DNA of 64,000 nt from Symsagittifera roscoffensis (lineage: Eukaryota > Xenacoelomorpha > Acoela > Convolutidae): contig NC_087063.1 in the NCBI RefSeq assembly GCF_963678635.1, forward strand, positions 14,515,006 through 14,579,005, written 5' to 3'. Position 1 is the stretch's first letter. Every line of letters starts with the position of its first letter. Below, piece by piece: positions 19,361 through 31,648 of the stretch. A program made the position numbers and the translations under genes. The notes beneath the pieces were generated by a model. It was not told the DNA's origin, ran no database searches, and was given only the letters and a program-made list of their open reading frames with translations.

Positions 19361-19730
19361 GAAGTTTTCAAGCATTGTGAAGTATCTCATGAATTAAAAA
19401 AATGCAAAATCAAAAGCAGTTTTGCTTTTGAAAGTCGAGCGATATAAGGACCCGACTTGAGAGCTCTCGATCGAAACTTTTGTTACACCAGATTTTGCTT
19501 GGGTTCAAAATCTACTTCTGTAAGAACACAAAAATCAATTGATGCATCTCGTGAAATGCTGCACTTTTTTGCATTGACAAAGTTGGTTATTCGATGATCA
19601 ATTAATAACTTTAAAAATGAAATTCCAACAGTTTGAAACGATATGTCGAAACAAATTACGTATTTGAACCTTTCAAAATGGCAAAACAACAGCAAACAAC
19701 TTAAACGGTAATGTACAGTTGAATTTACAG

Positions 19731-19833
19731 GGCAGGATGGCCGAGCGGTCTAAGGCGCCACACCCAAGAAAACTTCTCGCTCGAGATTTCTGGTACACGA
19801 ATGTGTGCGTGGGTTCGAATCCCACTCCTGTCA
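19731..19833 (+). pseudogene. tRNA-Leu unit with U33 lost
   Basis: The anticodon arm reads CCACA-CCCAAG: base 33 is C and stem base 30 is mismatched. The T arm TTCGAAT is perfect. An identical change at 21618, one 1887 bp period later, marks a four-unit higher-order repeat. Confidence 0.7.
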
Positions 19834-20202
19834 GAAGTTTTTAAGCATTGCGAAGTATCTCATGAATTGAAAACGATGCAAAACCAGAAGCAGTTTTGCT
19901 TTTGAAAGTTAAGCGATATAAGGACCCGACTTGAGAGGTCTGGATCGAAACTTTTGTTACACCAGAGTGTGCTTGGGTTCAAAACCTACCCCTGTAAGAA
20001 CACAAAAATCAAATTGATGCATCTCGTGAAATGCACTTTTTTGCATTGACAAAGTTGGTTATTCGATGATCAATTAGTAACTTGAAAAATGGAATTCCAA
20101 AAAATTGAAGCAATATGTCAAAACAAATTACGTATTTGAACCGTTCAAAATGGCAAAATAACAGCAAACAACCCAAACGGTAATTTACAGTACAATTTAG
20201 AA

Positions 20203-20304
20203 GGAAGGATGGCCGAGCGGTCTAAGGAACCAGACTCAAGAAAACTACTCGCTCGAGATTTCTGGAACAGAATGTGTGCGTGGGTTCAAACCCCACTCCT
20301 GTTA
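20203..20304 (+). pseudogene. tRNA-Leu unit, GGAAGGA class
   Basis: Same lesions as 12607: GGAAGGA, AACCAG, shortened variable arm and TCCTGTTA end. Confidence 0.65.
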
Positions 20305-20674
20305 GAAGTTTTCAAGCATTGTGAAGTATCTCATGAATTAAAAAAATGCAAAATCAAAAGCAGTTTTGCTTTTGAAAGTCGAGCGATATAAGGACCCGAC
20401 TTGAGAGCTCTCGATCGAAACTTTTGTTACACCAGATTTTGCTTGGGTTCAAAATCTACTTCTGTAAGAACACAAAAATCAATTGATGCATCTCGTGAAA
20501 TGCTGCACTTTTTTGCATTGACAAAGTTGGTTATTCGATGATCAATTAGTAACTTGAAAAATGGAATTCCAAAAAATTGAAGCAATATGTCAAAACAAAT
20601 TACGTATTTGAACCGTTCAAAATGGCAAAATAACAGCAAACAACCCAAACGGTAATTTACAGTACAATTTAGAA

Positions 20675-20776
20675 GGAAGGATGGCCGAGCGGTCTAAGGA
20701 ACCAGACTCAAGAAAACTACTCGCTCGAGATTTCTGGAACAGAATGTGTGCGTGGGTTCAAACCCCACTCCTGTTA
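20675..20776 (+). pseudogene. tRNA-Leu unit, GGAAGGA class
   Basis: A direct neighbour copy of 20203 with the same lesions. The downstream linker reads caagccttg instead of caagcattg. Confidence 0.65.
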
Positions 20777-21144
20777 GAAGTTTTCAAGCCTTGTGAAGTA
20801 TCTCATGAATTAAAAAAATGCAAAATCAAAAGCAGTTTTGCTTTTGAAAGTTAAGCGATATAAGGACCCGACTTGAGAGGTCTGGATCGAAACTTTTGTT
20901 ACACCAGAGTGTGCTTGGGTTCAAAACCTACCCCTGTAAGAACACAAAAATCAAATTGATGCATCTCGTGAAATGCACTTTTTTGCATTGACAAAGTTGG
21001 TTATTCGATGATCAATTAGTAACTTGAAAAATGGAATTCCAAAAAATTGAAGCAATATGTCAAAACAAATTACGTATTTGAACCTTTCAAAATGGCAAAA
21101 CAACAGCAAACAACTAAAACGGTAATGTACAGTTGAATTTACAG

Positions 21145-21247
21145 GGCAGGATGGCCGAGCGGTCTAAGGCGCCAGACTCAAGAAAACTTCTCGCTCGAGA
21201 TTTCTGGTACACGAATGTGTGCGTGGGTTCAAATCCCACTCCTGTCA
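21145..21247 (+). tRNA. tRNA-Leu(CAA), intact
   Basis: Matches the reference in every arm, with TTCAAAT in the T loop and TTTT downstream. Confidence 0.92.
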
Positions 21248-21617
21248 GAAGTTTTCAAGCATTGTGAAGTATCTCATGAATTAAAAAAATGCAAAATCAA
21301 AAGCAGTTTTGCTTTTGAAAGTCGAGCGATATAAGGACCCGACTTGAGAGCTCTCGATCGAAACTTTTGTTACACCAGATTTTGCTTGGGTTCAAAATCT
21401 ACTTCTGTAAGAACACAAAAATCAATTGAAGCATCTCGTGAAATGCTGCACTTTTTTGCATTGACAAAGTTGGTTATTCGATGATCAATTAATAACTTTA
21501 AAAATGAAATTCCAACAGTTTGAAACGATATGTCGAAACAAATTACGTATTTGAACCTTTCAAAATGGCAAAACAACAGCAAACAACTAAAACGGTAATG
21601 TACAGTTGAATTTACAG

Positions 21618-21720
21618 GGCAGGATGGCCGAGCGGTCTAAGGCGCCACACCCAAGAAAACTTCTCGCTCGAGATTTCTGGTACACGAATGTGTGCGTGGG
21701 TTCGAATCCCACTCCTGTCA
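21618..21720 (+). pseudogene. tRNA-Leu unit with U33 lost
   Basis: CCACA-CCCAAG as at 19731, its partner 1887 bp away. The remaining arms are intact. Confidence 0.7.
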
Positions 21721-22089
21721 GAAGTTTTTAAGCATTGCGAAGTATCTCATGAATTGAAAACGATGCAAAACCAGAAGCAGTTTTGCTTTTGAAAGTTAAG
21801 CGATATAAGGACCCGACTTGAGAGGTCTGGATCGAAACTTTTGTTACACCAGAGTGTGCTTGGGTTCAAAACCTACCCCTGTAAGAACACAAAAATCAAA
21901 TTGATGCATCTCGTGAAATGCACTTTTTTGCATTGACAAAGTTGGTTATTCGATGATCAATTAGTAACTTGAAAAATGGAATTCCAAAAAATTGAAGCAA
22001 TATGTCAAAACAAATTACGTATTTGAACCGTTCAAAATGGCAAAATAACAGCAAACAACCCAAACGGTAATTTACAGTACAATTTAGAA

Positions 22090-22191
22090 GGAAGGATGGC
22101 CGAGCGGTCTAAGGAACCAGACTCAAGAAAACTACTCGCTCGAGATTTCTGGAACAGAATGTGTGCGTGGGTTCAAACCCCACTCCTGTTA
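22090..22191 (+). pseudogene. tRNA-Leu unit, GGAAGGA class
   Basis: Repeat partner of 20203 at 1887 bp, with identical lesions. Confidence 0.65.
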
Positions 22192-22559
22192 GAAGTTTTC
22201 AAGCATTGTGAAGTATCTCATGAATTAAAAAAATGCAAAATCAAAAGCAGTTTTGCTTTTGAAAGTCGAGCGATATAAGGACCCGACTTGAGAGCTCTCG
22301 ATCGAAACTTTTGTTACACCAGATTTTGCTTGGGCTCAAAACCTACCTCTGTAAGAACACAAAAATCAAATGGATGCATCTCGTGAAATGCACTTTTTTG
22401 CATTGGCAAAATTGGTTATTCGATGATCAATTAATAACTTTAAAAATGAAATTCCAACAGTTTGAAACGATATGTCGAAATAAATTACGTATTTGAACCT
22501 TTCAAAATGGCAAAACAACAGCAAACAATTAAAACGGTAATGTACAGTTGAATTTACAG

Positions 22560-22662
22560 GGAAGGATGGCCGAGCGGTCTAAGGCGCCAGACTCAAGAAA
22601 ACTTCTCGCTCGAGATTTCTGGTACACGAATGTGTGCGTGGGTTCAAATCCCACTCCTGTCA
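22560..22662 (+). tRNA. tRNA-Leu(CAA), near-intact (acceptor A3)
   Basis: The acceptor reads GGAAGGA against TCCTGTC, one mismatch at 3-70. All other arms are normal, unlike the GGAAGGA-class pseudogenes. Confidence 0.7.
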
Positions 22663-23031
22663 GAAGTTTTCAAGCATTGTGAAGTATCTCATGAATTAAA
22701 AAATGCAAAATCAAAAGCAGTTTTGCTTTTGAAAGTCGAGCGATATAAGGACCCGACTTGAGAGCTCTCGATCGAAACTTTTGTTACACCAGATTTTGCT
22801 TGGGTTCAAAACCTACTTCTGTAAGAACACAAAAATCAATTGATGCATCTCGTGAAATGCTGCACTTTTTTGCATTGACAAAGTTGGTTATTCGATGATC
22901 AATTAATAACTTTAAAAATGAAATTCCAACAGTTTGAAACGATATGTCGAAACAAATTACGTATTTGAACCTTTCAAAATGGCAAAACAACAGCAAACAA
23001 CTAAAACGGTAATGTACAGTTGAATTTACTG

Positions 23032-23134
23032 GGCAGGATGGCCGAGCGGTCTAAGGCGCCAGACCCAAGAAAACTTCTCGCTCGAGATTTCTGGTACACG
23101 AATGTGTGCGTGGGTTCGAATCCCACTCCTGTCA
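23032..23134 (+). tRNA. tRNA-Leu(CAA) with C33
   Basis: The loop reads CC-CAA-G: U33, nearly universal in working tRNAs, is C. Every stem pairs. It looks like an intermediate of the 19731/21618 class without the stem mismatch. Confidence 0.6.
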
Positions 23135-23503
23135 GAAGTTTTTAAGCATTGCGAAGTATCTCATGAATTGAAAACGATGCAAAACCAGAAGCAGTTTTGC
23201 TTTTGAAAGTTAAGCGATATAAGGACCCGACTTGAGAGGTCTGGATCGAAACTTTTGTTACACCAGAGTGTGCTTGGGTTCAAAACCTACCCCTGTAAGA
23301 ACACAAAAATCAAATTGATGCATCTCGTGAAATGCACTTTTTTGCATTGACAAAGTTGGTTATTCGATGATCAATTAGTAACTTGAAAAATGGAATTCCA
23401 AAAAATTGAAGCAATATGTCAAAACAAATTACGTATTTGAACCGTTCAAAGGGCAAAAACAACAGCAAACAACCCAAACAATAATGTACACTACATTCCA
23501 CAA

Positions 23504-23605
23504 GGCAGGATGGCCAAGCGGTCTAAGGCGCCAGACTCAAAAAAACTTCTCGCTCGAGATTTATGGTACACGAATGTATGCGTGGTTCAAATCCCACTCC
23601 TGTCA
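23504..23605 (+). pseudogene. tRNA-Leu unit, T-stem-deletion class
   Basis: The T-stem G is missing, the anticodon stem ends TATGG, and the D arm is GGCCAAGC. Confidence 0.65.
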
Positions 23606-23976
23606 GAAGTTTTTAAGCATTGTGAAGTATCTCATGAATTAAAAAAAATGCAAAATCAAAAGCAGTTTTGCTTTTGAAAGTCGAGCGATATAAGGACCCG
23701 ACTTGAGAGCTCTCGATCGAAACTTTTGTTACACCAGAATGTGCTTGGGTTCAAAACCTACCTCTGTAAGAACACAAAAATCAATTGATGCATCTCGTGA
23801 AATGCTGCACTTTTTTGCATTGACAAAGTTGGTTATTCGATGATCAATTAAAAACTTTCAATATGAAATTCCAACAATTTGAAACGATATGTCAAAACAA
23901 ATTACGTATTTGAACCTTTCAAAATGGCAAAACAACAGCAAACAACTAAAACGGTAATGTACAGTTCAATTTACAG

Positions 23977-24078
23977 GGCAGGATGGCCCAGAGGTCTAAG
24001 GCGCCAGACTCAAGAAAACTTCTCGCTCGAGATTTCTGGTACACGAATGTATGCGTGGATCAAATCCCACTCCTATCA
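23977..24078 (+). pseudogene. tRNA-Leu unit, decayed
   Basis: The D arm is GGCCCAGAGG, the T arm is GTGG-ATCAAAT-CCCAC, and the acceptor 3' side is TCCTATC. The anticodon arm is normal. Confidence 0.65.
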
Positions 24079-24445
24079 GAAGTTTTTAAGCATTGTGAAG
24101 TATCTCATGAATTAAAAAATGCAAAATCAAAAGCAGTTTTGCTTTTGAAAGTTAAGCGGTATAAGGACCCGACTTTAGAGCTCTGGATCGAAACTTTTGT
24201 TACACCAGAGTGTGCTTGGGTTCAAAACCTACCCCTGTAAGAACACAAAAATCAAATTGATGCATCTCGTGAAATGCACTTTTTTGCATTGACAAAGTTG
24301 GTTATTCGATGATCAATTAGTAAGTTGAAAAATGAAATTCCAAAAAATTGAAGCAATATGTCAAAACAAATTACGTATTTGAACCGTTCAAATGGTAAAA
24401 ACAACACCAAACAACCCAAACAATAATGTACACTACATTCCACAA

Positions 24446-24547
24446 GGCAGGATGGCCAAGCGGTCTAAGGCGCCAGACTCAAGAAAACTTCTCGCTCGAG
24501 ATTTCTGGTACACGAATGTATGCGTGGTTCAAATCCCACTCCTGTCA
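24446..24547 (+). pseudogene. tRNA-Leu unit, T-stem-deletion class
   Basis: GTGG-TTCAAAT-CCCAC with one T-stem base missing and D arm GGCCAAGC. The neighbours at 23504 and 11643 share both changes. Confidence 0.65.
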
Positions 24548-24916
24548 GAAGTTTTTAAGCATTGCGAAGTATCTCATGAACTAAAAACAATGCAAAACCA
24601 AAAGCAGTTTGGCATTTTGAAAGCCGAGCGGTATAAGGACCCGACTTGAGAGCTCCCGATCGAAACTTTTGTTGCACCAGAGTGTGCTTGGATTCAAAAC
24701 CTACCCCTGCCAGTACAGAAAAATCAAAATGATGCATCTCGTGAAATGCACTTTCTTGCGTTGACAAAGTTGGTTGTCGATGATCAATTAATAACTTCAA
24801 AAACGAAATTCCAAAAATTTGAAACGATATGTCAAAACAAATTACGTATTTGAACGATTAAAAATGGCAAAACAACAGCAAGCAACCCAAACGGTAATGT
24901 ACATTACAACTTACAA

Positions 24917-25019
24917 GGCAGGATGGCCGAGCGGTCTAAGGCGCCAGACGCAAGAAAACTTCTCGCTCGAGATTTCTGGTACACAAATGTGTGCTTGGGT
25001 TCGAATCCCACTCCTGTCA
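24917..25019 (+). pseudogene. tRNA-Leu unit with G33
   Basis: The loop is CG-CAA-G, so U33 is lost, and T-stem base 49 is T (mismatch). The other stems pair and the T loop is TTCGAAT. Confidence 0.65.
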
Positions 25020-25406
25020 GAACTTTTTAAGCATTGCGAAGTATCTCATGAATTAAAAACAATGCAAAACCAGAAGCAGTTTTGCTTTTGAAAGTTAAGC
25101 GGTATAAGGTCCCGAAGCGGTATAAGGACGCGACCTAGCTCTCGATCGAAACTTTTGTTACACTAGAGTGTGCTTGGGTTCAAAACCTAACTCTGTAAGA
25201 ACACAAAAATCAAATTGATGCATCTCGTGAAATGCTGCACTTTTTTGCATTGACAAAGTTGGTTATTCGATGATCAAGTAATAACTTTAAAAATGAAACT
25301 CCAACGATTTGAAACGATATGTCAAAACAAATTACGTATTTGAACCGTTCAAAATGGCAAAACAACAGCAAATAACCCAAACGGTAATTTACAGTACAAT
25401 TTACAA

Positions 25407-25509
25407 GGCAGGATGGCCGAGCGGTCTAAGGAACCAGACTCAAGAAAACTACTCGCTCGAGATTTCTGGAACACGAATGTGTGCGTGGGTTCAAATCCCA
25501 CTCCTGTCA
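25407..25509 (+). tRNA. tRNA-Leu(CAA), near-intact (D-stem change)
   Basis: Shares the AACCAG change of 13569. The T arm, variable arm and acceptor are normal, and T5 lies downstream. Confidence 0.65.
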
Positions 25510-25894
25510 GAAGTTTTTAATCATTGAGAAGTATCTCATGAATTAAAAACAATGCAAAACCAGAAGCAGTTTTGCTTTTGAAAGTTAAGCGGTAAAAGAC
25601 CCGAAGCGGTATAAGGACCCGACTTGAGCGCTCTCGATCGAAACTTTTGTTGCACCAGAGTGTGCTTGGATTCAAAACCTACCCCTGTCAGTACAGAAAA
25701 ATCAAAATGATGCATCTCGTGAAATGCACTTTCTTGCATTGACAAAGTTGGTTGACAATGATCAATTAATAACTTCAAAAACGAAATTCCAAAAATTTGA
25801 AACGATATGTCAAAATAAATTACGTATTTGAACCATTCAAAATGGCAAAACAACAGCAAGCAAACCAAACGGTAATGTACAGTACAACGTACAA

Positions 25895-25997
25895 GGCAGG
25901 ATGGCCGAGCGGTCTAAGGCGCCAGACTCAAGAAAAACTCTCGCTCGAGATTTCTGGTACACGAATGTGTGCGTGGGTTCGATTCCCACTCCTGTCA
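25895..25997 (+). tRNA. tRNA-Leu(CAA), intact
   Basis: The T loop TTCGATT keeps C56 and A58. The intron begins AAAAACTCTCG, a small shift of the A run, and still folds into the TCTCG/CGAGA hairpin. Confidence 0.88.
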
Positions 25998-26419
25998 GAA
26001 CTTTTTCAGCATTATAAAGTATCTCATGAATTAATAACAATGCAAAACCAGAAGCAGTTTTGCTTTTGAAAGTTAAGCGGTATAAGGACCCGAAGCGGTA
26101 TAAGGACCCGACTTGAGAGCTCTCGATCGAAACTTTTGTTACACTAGAGTGTGCTTGGGTTCAAAACCTACCTCTGTAAGAACACAAAAATCAAATTGAT
26201 GCATCTCGTGAAATGCTGCACTTTTTTGCATTGACAAAGTTGGTTATTCGATGATCAATTAATAACTTTAAAAAATGAAATTCCAAAAATTTGAAACGAC
26301 ATGTCAAAACAAATTACGTATTTGAAACGACATGTCAAAACAAATTACGTATTTGAACCGTTCAAAATGGCAAAACAACAGCAAACAACCCAAACGGTAA
26401 TGTACAGAACAATTTACAA

Positions 26420-26522
26420 GGCAGGATGGCCGAGCGGTCTAAGGCGCCAGACTCAAGAAAACTTCTCGCTCGAGATTTCTGGTACACGAATCTGTGCGTG
26501 GGTTCGAATCCCACTCCTGTCA
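26420..26522 (+). tRNA. tRNA-Leu(CAA), intact except variable arm
   Basis: The variable arm is ACAC-GAAT-CTGT with one mismatch. It is preceded by a 34 bp tandem duplication in the spacer at about 26296-26360. Confidence 0.82.
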
Positions 26523-26912
26523 AAACTTTTTAGGCATTACGAAGTATCTCATGAATTAAAAACAATGCAAAACCAGAAGCAGTTTTGCTTTTGAAAGTTA
26601 AGCGGTATAAGGACCCGAAGCGGTATAAGGACCCGACTTGAGCGCTCTCGATCGAAACTTTTGTTACACCAGAGTGTGCTTGGGTTCAAAACCTACCTCT
26701 GTAAGAACACAAAAATCAAATTGATGCATCTCGTGAAATGCTGCGCTTTTTTGCATTGACAAAGTTGGTTATTCGATGATCATTTATTAACTTTAAAAAT
26801 GAAATTCAAAAAACTTGAAACGATATGTCAAAACAAATTTCGTATTCGAACAGTTCAAATGGCAAAAACAACAGCAAACAACCCAAACGGTAATGTACAG
26901 TATAATATACAA

Positions 26913-27014
26913 GGCAGAATGGCCAAGCGGTCTAAGGTGCCAGACTCAAGAAAACTTCTCGCTCGAGATTTCTGGTACACGAATGTATTCGTGGTTCGAA
27001 TCCCACTCCTGTCA
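26913..27014 (+). pseudogene. tRNA-Leu unit, T-stem-deletion class
   Basis: The acceptor is GGCAGAA, the D arm GGCCAAGC, base 26 is T, and the T stem lacks one base before TTCGAAT. Confidence 0.65.
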
Positions 27015-27383
27015 GAAGTTTTTAAGCATTGCGAAGTATCTCATGAATTAAAAACAATGCAAAACCAAAAGCAGTTTGGCGTTTTGAAAGCCGAGCGGTA
27101 TAAGGACCCGACTTGAGAGCTCTCGATCGAAACTTTCGTTGCACCAGAGTTTGCTTGGATTCAAAACCTACCCCTGTCAGTACAGAAAAATCAAAATGAT
27201 GCACCTCGTGAAATGCACTTTCTTGCATTGACAAAGTTGGTTGTCGATGATCAATTAATAACTTCAAAAACGAAATCCCAAAAATTTGAAACGATATGTC
27301 AAAACAAATTACGTATTTGAACCTTTCAAAATGGCAAAACAACAGCAAACAACCCAAATTGTAATGTACAGTGCAAGTTACAA

Positions 27384-27486
27384 GGCAGGATGGCCGAGCG
27401 GTCAAAGACACCAGACTCAAGAAAACTTCTCGCTCGAGATTTCTGGAACACGAATGTGTCCGTGGGTTCAAATCCCACTCCTGTTA
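27384..27486 (+). pseudogene. tRNA-Leu unit with broken D stem
   Basis: The D arm reads GCGGTCAAAGACACC, losing D-stem pairing. The acceptor end is TCCTGTTA. The anticodon and T arms are normal. Shares the D-arm change with 27859. Confidence 0.6.
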
Positions 27487-27858
27487 GAAGTTTTTAAGCA
27501 TTGCGAAGTATCTCATGAATTAAAAAGGATGCAAAATCAAAAGCAGTTTTGCTTTCGAAAGCCGAGCGGTATAAAGACCCGACTTGATAGCTCTCGATCG
27601 AAACTTTTGTTACACCAGAGTGTGCTTGGGTTCAAAACCTACCTCTGTAAGAACACAAAAATCAAATTGATGCATCTCGTGAAATGCTGCACTTTTTTGC
27701 ATTGACAAATTTGGTTATTTGATGATCAATTAAGGACTTTAAAAAGGAAACTCCAAAAATTTGAAACGATATGTCAAAACAAATTACGTATTTGAACCAT
27801 TAAAAATGGCAAAACAACAGCAAGCAACCCAAACGGTAATGTACATTACAATTTACTA

Positions 27859-27961
27859 GGCAGGATGGCCGAGCGGTCAAAGACACCAGACTCAAGAAAA
27901 CTTCTCGCTCGAGATTTCTGGAACACGAATGTGTCCGTGGGTTCAAATCCCACTCCTGTCA
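27859..27961 (+). pseudogene. tRNA-Leu unit with broken D stem
   Basis: Same D-arm change as 27384, but the acceptor end is the normal TCCTGTCA. Confidence 0.6.
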
Positions 27962-28332
27962 GAAGTTTTTAAGCATTGCGAAGTATCTCATGAATTAAAA
28001 AGGATGCAAAATCAAAAGCAGTTTTGCTTTCGAAAGCCGAGCGGTATAAAGACCCGACTTGATAGCTCTCGATCGAAACTTTTGTTACACCAGAGTGTGC
28101 TTGGGTTCAAAACCTACCTCTGTAAGAACACAAAAATCAAATTGATGCATCTCGTGAAATGCTCCACTTTTTTGCATTGACAAAGTTGGTTATTCGATGA
28201 TCAATTAATAACTTTAAAAATGAAATTCCAAAAATTTGAAACGATATGTCAAAACAAATTACGTATTTGAACCTTTCGAAATGGCAAAACAACAGCAAAC
28301 AACCCAAACGGTAAGGTCAGTACAATTTACAA

Positions 28333-28435
28333 GGCAGGATGGCCGAGCGGTCTAAGGCGCCAGACTCAAGAAAACTTCTCGCTCGAGATTTCTGGTACAC
28401 GAATGTGTGCGTGGGTTCGAATCCCACTACTGTCA
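28333..28435 (+). tRNA. tRNA-Leu(CAA), near-intact (acceptor mismatch)
   Basis: The acceptor 3' side is TACTGTC, giving one mismatch at 6-67. All other arms are consensus, including TTCGAAT. The 5' flank has a 2-base loss (gtaaggtcag). Confidence 0.75.
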
Positions 28436-28824
28436 GAACTTTTTAAGCATTGCGAAGTATCTCATGAATTAAAAACAATGCAAAACCAGAAGCAGTTTTG
28501 CTTTTGAAAGTTAAGCGGTATAAGGACCCGAAGCTGTATAAGGACCCGACTAGAGAGCTCTCGATCGAAACTTTTGTTACACCAGAGTGTGCTTGGGTTC
28601 AAAACCTACCTCTGTAAGAACACAAAAATCAAAATGATGCATCTCGTGAAATGCTGCACTTTTTTGCATTGACAAAGTTGGTTATTCGATGATCAATTAA
28701 TAACTTTAAAAATGAAATTCCAAAAATTTGAAACGATATTTCAAAACAAATTACGTATTTGAACCTTTCGAAATGGCAAAACAACAGCAAACAACCCAAA
28801 CGGTAAGGTCAGTACAATTTACAA

Positions 28825-28927
28825 GGCAGGATGGCCGAGCGGTCTAAGGCGCCAGACTCAAGAAAACTTCTCGCTCGAGATTTCTGGTACACGAATGTGT
28901 GCGTGGCTCCGAATCCCACTCCTGTCA
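28825..28927 (+). pseudogene. tRNA-Leu unit with altered B box
   Basis: The T arm reads GTGGC-TCCGAAT-CCCAC: base 53 is mismatched and T55 is C. The other arms are intact. Confidence 0.6.
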
Positions 28928-29317
28928 GAAGTTTTTAAGCATTGCGAAGTATCTCATGAATTGAAAACAATGCAAAACCAGAAGCAGTTTTGCTTTTGAA
29001 AGTTAAGCGGTATAAGGACCCGAAGCGGTATAAGGACCCGACCTGATAGCTCTCGATCGAAACTTTTGTTACACCAGAATGTGCTTGGTTTCAAAACCTA
29101 CCTCTGTAAGAACACAAAAATCAAATTGATGCATCTCGTGAAATGCTGCACTTTTTTGCATTGACAAATTTGGTTATTTGATGATCAATTAAGGACTTTA
29201 AAAAGGAAACTCCAAAAATTTGAAACGATATGTCAAAACAAATTACGTATTTGAACCTTTCAAAAAGGCAAAACAACAGCAAACAACCCAAACGGTACTG
29301 TACAGCACACTTTATAA

Positions 29318-29419
29318 GGCAGGATGGCAGAGCGGTCTAAAGCCCCAGAATCAAAAAACTTCTCACTCGAGATTTCTTGTACACGAATGTGTGCGGGGGT
29401 TAAAATCCCACTCCTGTCA
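29318..29419 (+). pseudogene. tRNA-Leu unit, GGCAGAG class
   Basis: The D arm is TGGCAGAGCGG, the anticodon arm is CCAGAATCAAA, and the B box is GGTTAAAATCC without C56. This class recurs at 31544, 32960, 34788 and 35732. Confidence 0.65.
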
Positions 29420-29786
29420 GAAGTTTTTAAGCATTGCGAAGAATCTCATGAATTAAAAACAATGCAAAACCAAAAGCAGTTTTGCTTTTGAAAGCCGAGC
29501 GGTATAAGGACCCGACTTGAGAGCTCTCGATCGAAATTTTTTTAAAACCAGAGTGTGCTTGGATTCAAAACTTACCCCTGTCAGTACAGAAAAATCAAAA
29601 TGATGCATCTCGTGAAATGCACTCTTTTGCATTGACAAAGTTGGTTGTCGATGATCATTAATAACTTCAAAAACAAAATTCCAAAAATTTGAAACTACAT
29701 GTCAAAACAAATTACGTATTTGAACCTTTCAAAATGGCAAAACAACAGCAAACAACCCAAATTGTAATGTACAGTGCAAGTTACAA

Positions 29787-29887
29787 GGCAGGATGGCCGA
29801 GCGGTCTTAGGCGCCAGACTCAAGAATATTGTCTCTCGAGATTCTGGAACACGAGTGTGCGCGTGGGTTCGAATCCCACTCCTATCA
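29787..29887 (+). tRNA. tRNA-Leu(CAA), TTG-intron class, near-intact
   Basis: The 17 nt intron AATATTGTCTCTCGAGA contains TTG, which can pair with the CAA anticodon, as expected for pre-tRNA-Leu. The acceptor 3' side is TCCTATC (one mismatch). The D loop is GGTCTTAGGC. Confidence 0.7.
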
Positions 29888-30256
29888 GAAGTTTTTTAGG
29901 CGTTGCTAAGTATCTCATGAATTAAAAACAATGCAAAACCGAAAGCAGTTTTGCTTTGAAATCCGAGAGGAACAACGACAAGACTTCAGAGCTCTCGATC
30001 GAAGTTTTTGTTACACCAGAGTGGGCTTGGGTTCAAAACATACCCCTGTAAGAACACAAAAATCAAATTGAAGCATCTCGTGAAAGGCACTTTTTTGCAT
30101 TGACAAAGTTGGTTATTCGATGATCAATTAAGAACTTTAAAAAAGAAACTCCAAAAATTTGAAACGATATGTCAAAACAAATTACGTATTTGAACCTTTC
30201 AAAAAGGCAAAACAACAGCAAACAACCCAAACGGTACTGTACAGTACACTTTATAA

Positions 30257-30359
30257 GGCAGGATGGCAGAGCGGTCTAAGGCACCAGACTGAAGAAAACT
30301 TCTCGCTCGAGATTTCTGGAACACGAATGTGTGCGTGGGTTCAAATCCCACTCCTGTCA
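30257..30359 (+). pseudogene. tRNA-Leu-like unit with anticodon GAA
   Basis: The anticodon loop is CT-GAA-G instead of CT-CAA-G, which would read Phe codons on a leucine tRNA body. The D stem is damaged (GGCAGAG) while the T arm and acceptor are normal, so expression is doubtful. Confidence 0.65.
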
Positions 30360-30722
30360 GATGTTTTTTAATCTTTGAGAAGTATCTCATGAATTAAAAA
30401 GGATGCAAAATCAAAAGCAGTTTTGCTTTCGAAAGCCGAGCGGTATAAGGACCCGACTTGATAGCTCTCGATCGAAAGTTTTGTTACACCAGAGGGTGCT
30501 TGGGTTCAAAACCCCTGTAAGAACGCAAAAATCAAATGGATGCATCTCGTGAAATGCACTTTTTTGCATTGACAAAATTGGTTGGCGATGATCAATTAAA
30601 AACTTCAACAATGAAATTCCAAAAATTTGAAACGATATGTCAAAACAAATTACGTATTTGAACCATTCAAAATGGCAAAACAACAGCAAGCAACCCACAG
30701 TAAGGTACATTACAATTTATAA

Positions 30723-30825
30723 GGCAGGATGGCCGAGCGGTCTAAGGCGCCAGACTCAAGAAAACTTCTCGCTCGAGGTTTCTGGTACACGAATGTGTGC
30801 GTGGGTTCGAATCCCACTCCTGTCA
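30723..30825 (+). tRNA. tRNA-Leu(CAA), intact
   Basis: All arms pair with TTCGAAT in the T loop. The intron ends GAGGT instead of GAGAT. Confidence 0.9.
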
Positions 30826-31206
30826 GAAATTTTCAAGCATTGCGAAGTATCTCATGAATTAAAAACAATGCAAAACCAGAAGCAGTTTTGCTTTTGAAAG
30901 TTAAGCGGTAAAGGACCCGAAGCGGTATAAGGACCCGACTTGAGCGCTCTCGATCGAAAGTTTTGTTACACCAGAGGGTGCTTGGGTTCAAAACCCCTGT
31001 AAGAACGCAAAAATCAAATGGATGCATCTCGTGAAATGCACTTTTTTGCATTGACAAAATTGGTTTTCGATGATCAATTAAAAACTTCAAAAATGAAATT
31101 CCAAAAAATTGAAACGATATGTCAAAACAAATTACGTTTTTGAACCATTCAAAATAGCAAAACAACAGCAAAAAACCCAAACGGTAATGTACAGTACAAT
31201 TTACAA

Positions 31207-31252
31207 GGCAGGATGGCCGAGCGGTCTAAGGCGCCAGACTCAAGAAAACTTC
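31207..31252 (+). pseudogene. Truncated tRNA-Leu 5' half fused to L2
   Basis: The D arm and anticodon are present, then after caagaaaacttc the sequence jumps into agcggtataaggacccg of L2. The 3' half of the tRNA and the linker are deleted (next unit 337 bp away). Confidence 0.75.
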
Positions 31253-31543
31253 AAGCGGTATAAGGACCCGAGTTGAGAGCTCTCGATCGAATCTTTTGTT
31301 ATACCAGAGTGTGCTTGGGTTCAAAACATACCCCTGTAAGAACACAAAATCAAATTGAAGCATCTCGTGAAAGGCACTTTTTTGCATTGACAAAAATGGT
31401 TATTCGATGATCAATTAAGAACTTTAAAAAGGAAACTCCAAAAATTTGAAACGATATGTCAAAACAAATTACGCATTTGAACCTTTCAAAAAGGCAAAAC
31501 AACAGCAAACAACCCAAACGGTACTGTACAGTACACTTTATAA

Positions 31544-31648
31544 GGCAGGATGGCAGAGCGGTCTAAAGCGCCAGATTCAAAAAAAAATTTTTCACTCGAG
31601 ATTTCTTGTACACGAATGTGTGCGTGGGTTAAAATCCCACTCCTGTCA
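31544..31648 (+). pseudogene. tRNA-Leu unit, GGCAGAG class
   Basis: D-arm GGCAGAG, intron A-run expansion, stem TCTTG, and B box GGTTAAAATCC. First member of the 1416 bp three-unit repeat. Confidence 0.65.

Larger units (their letters stand above)
19731..23503 (+). repeat. Higher-order repeat, four-unit blocks of 1887 bp
   Basis: Blocks 19731-21617 and 21618-23503 start with the U33-lost unit followed by a GGAAGGA-class unit. Third and fourth members differ partly between blocks, so exchange has since mixed them. Confidence 0.65.
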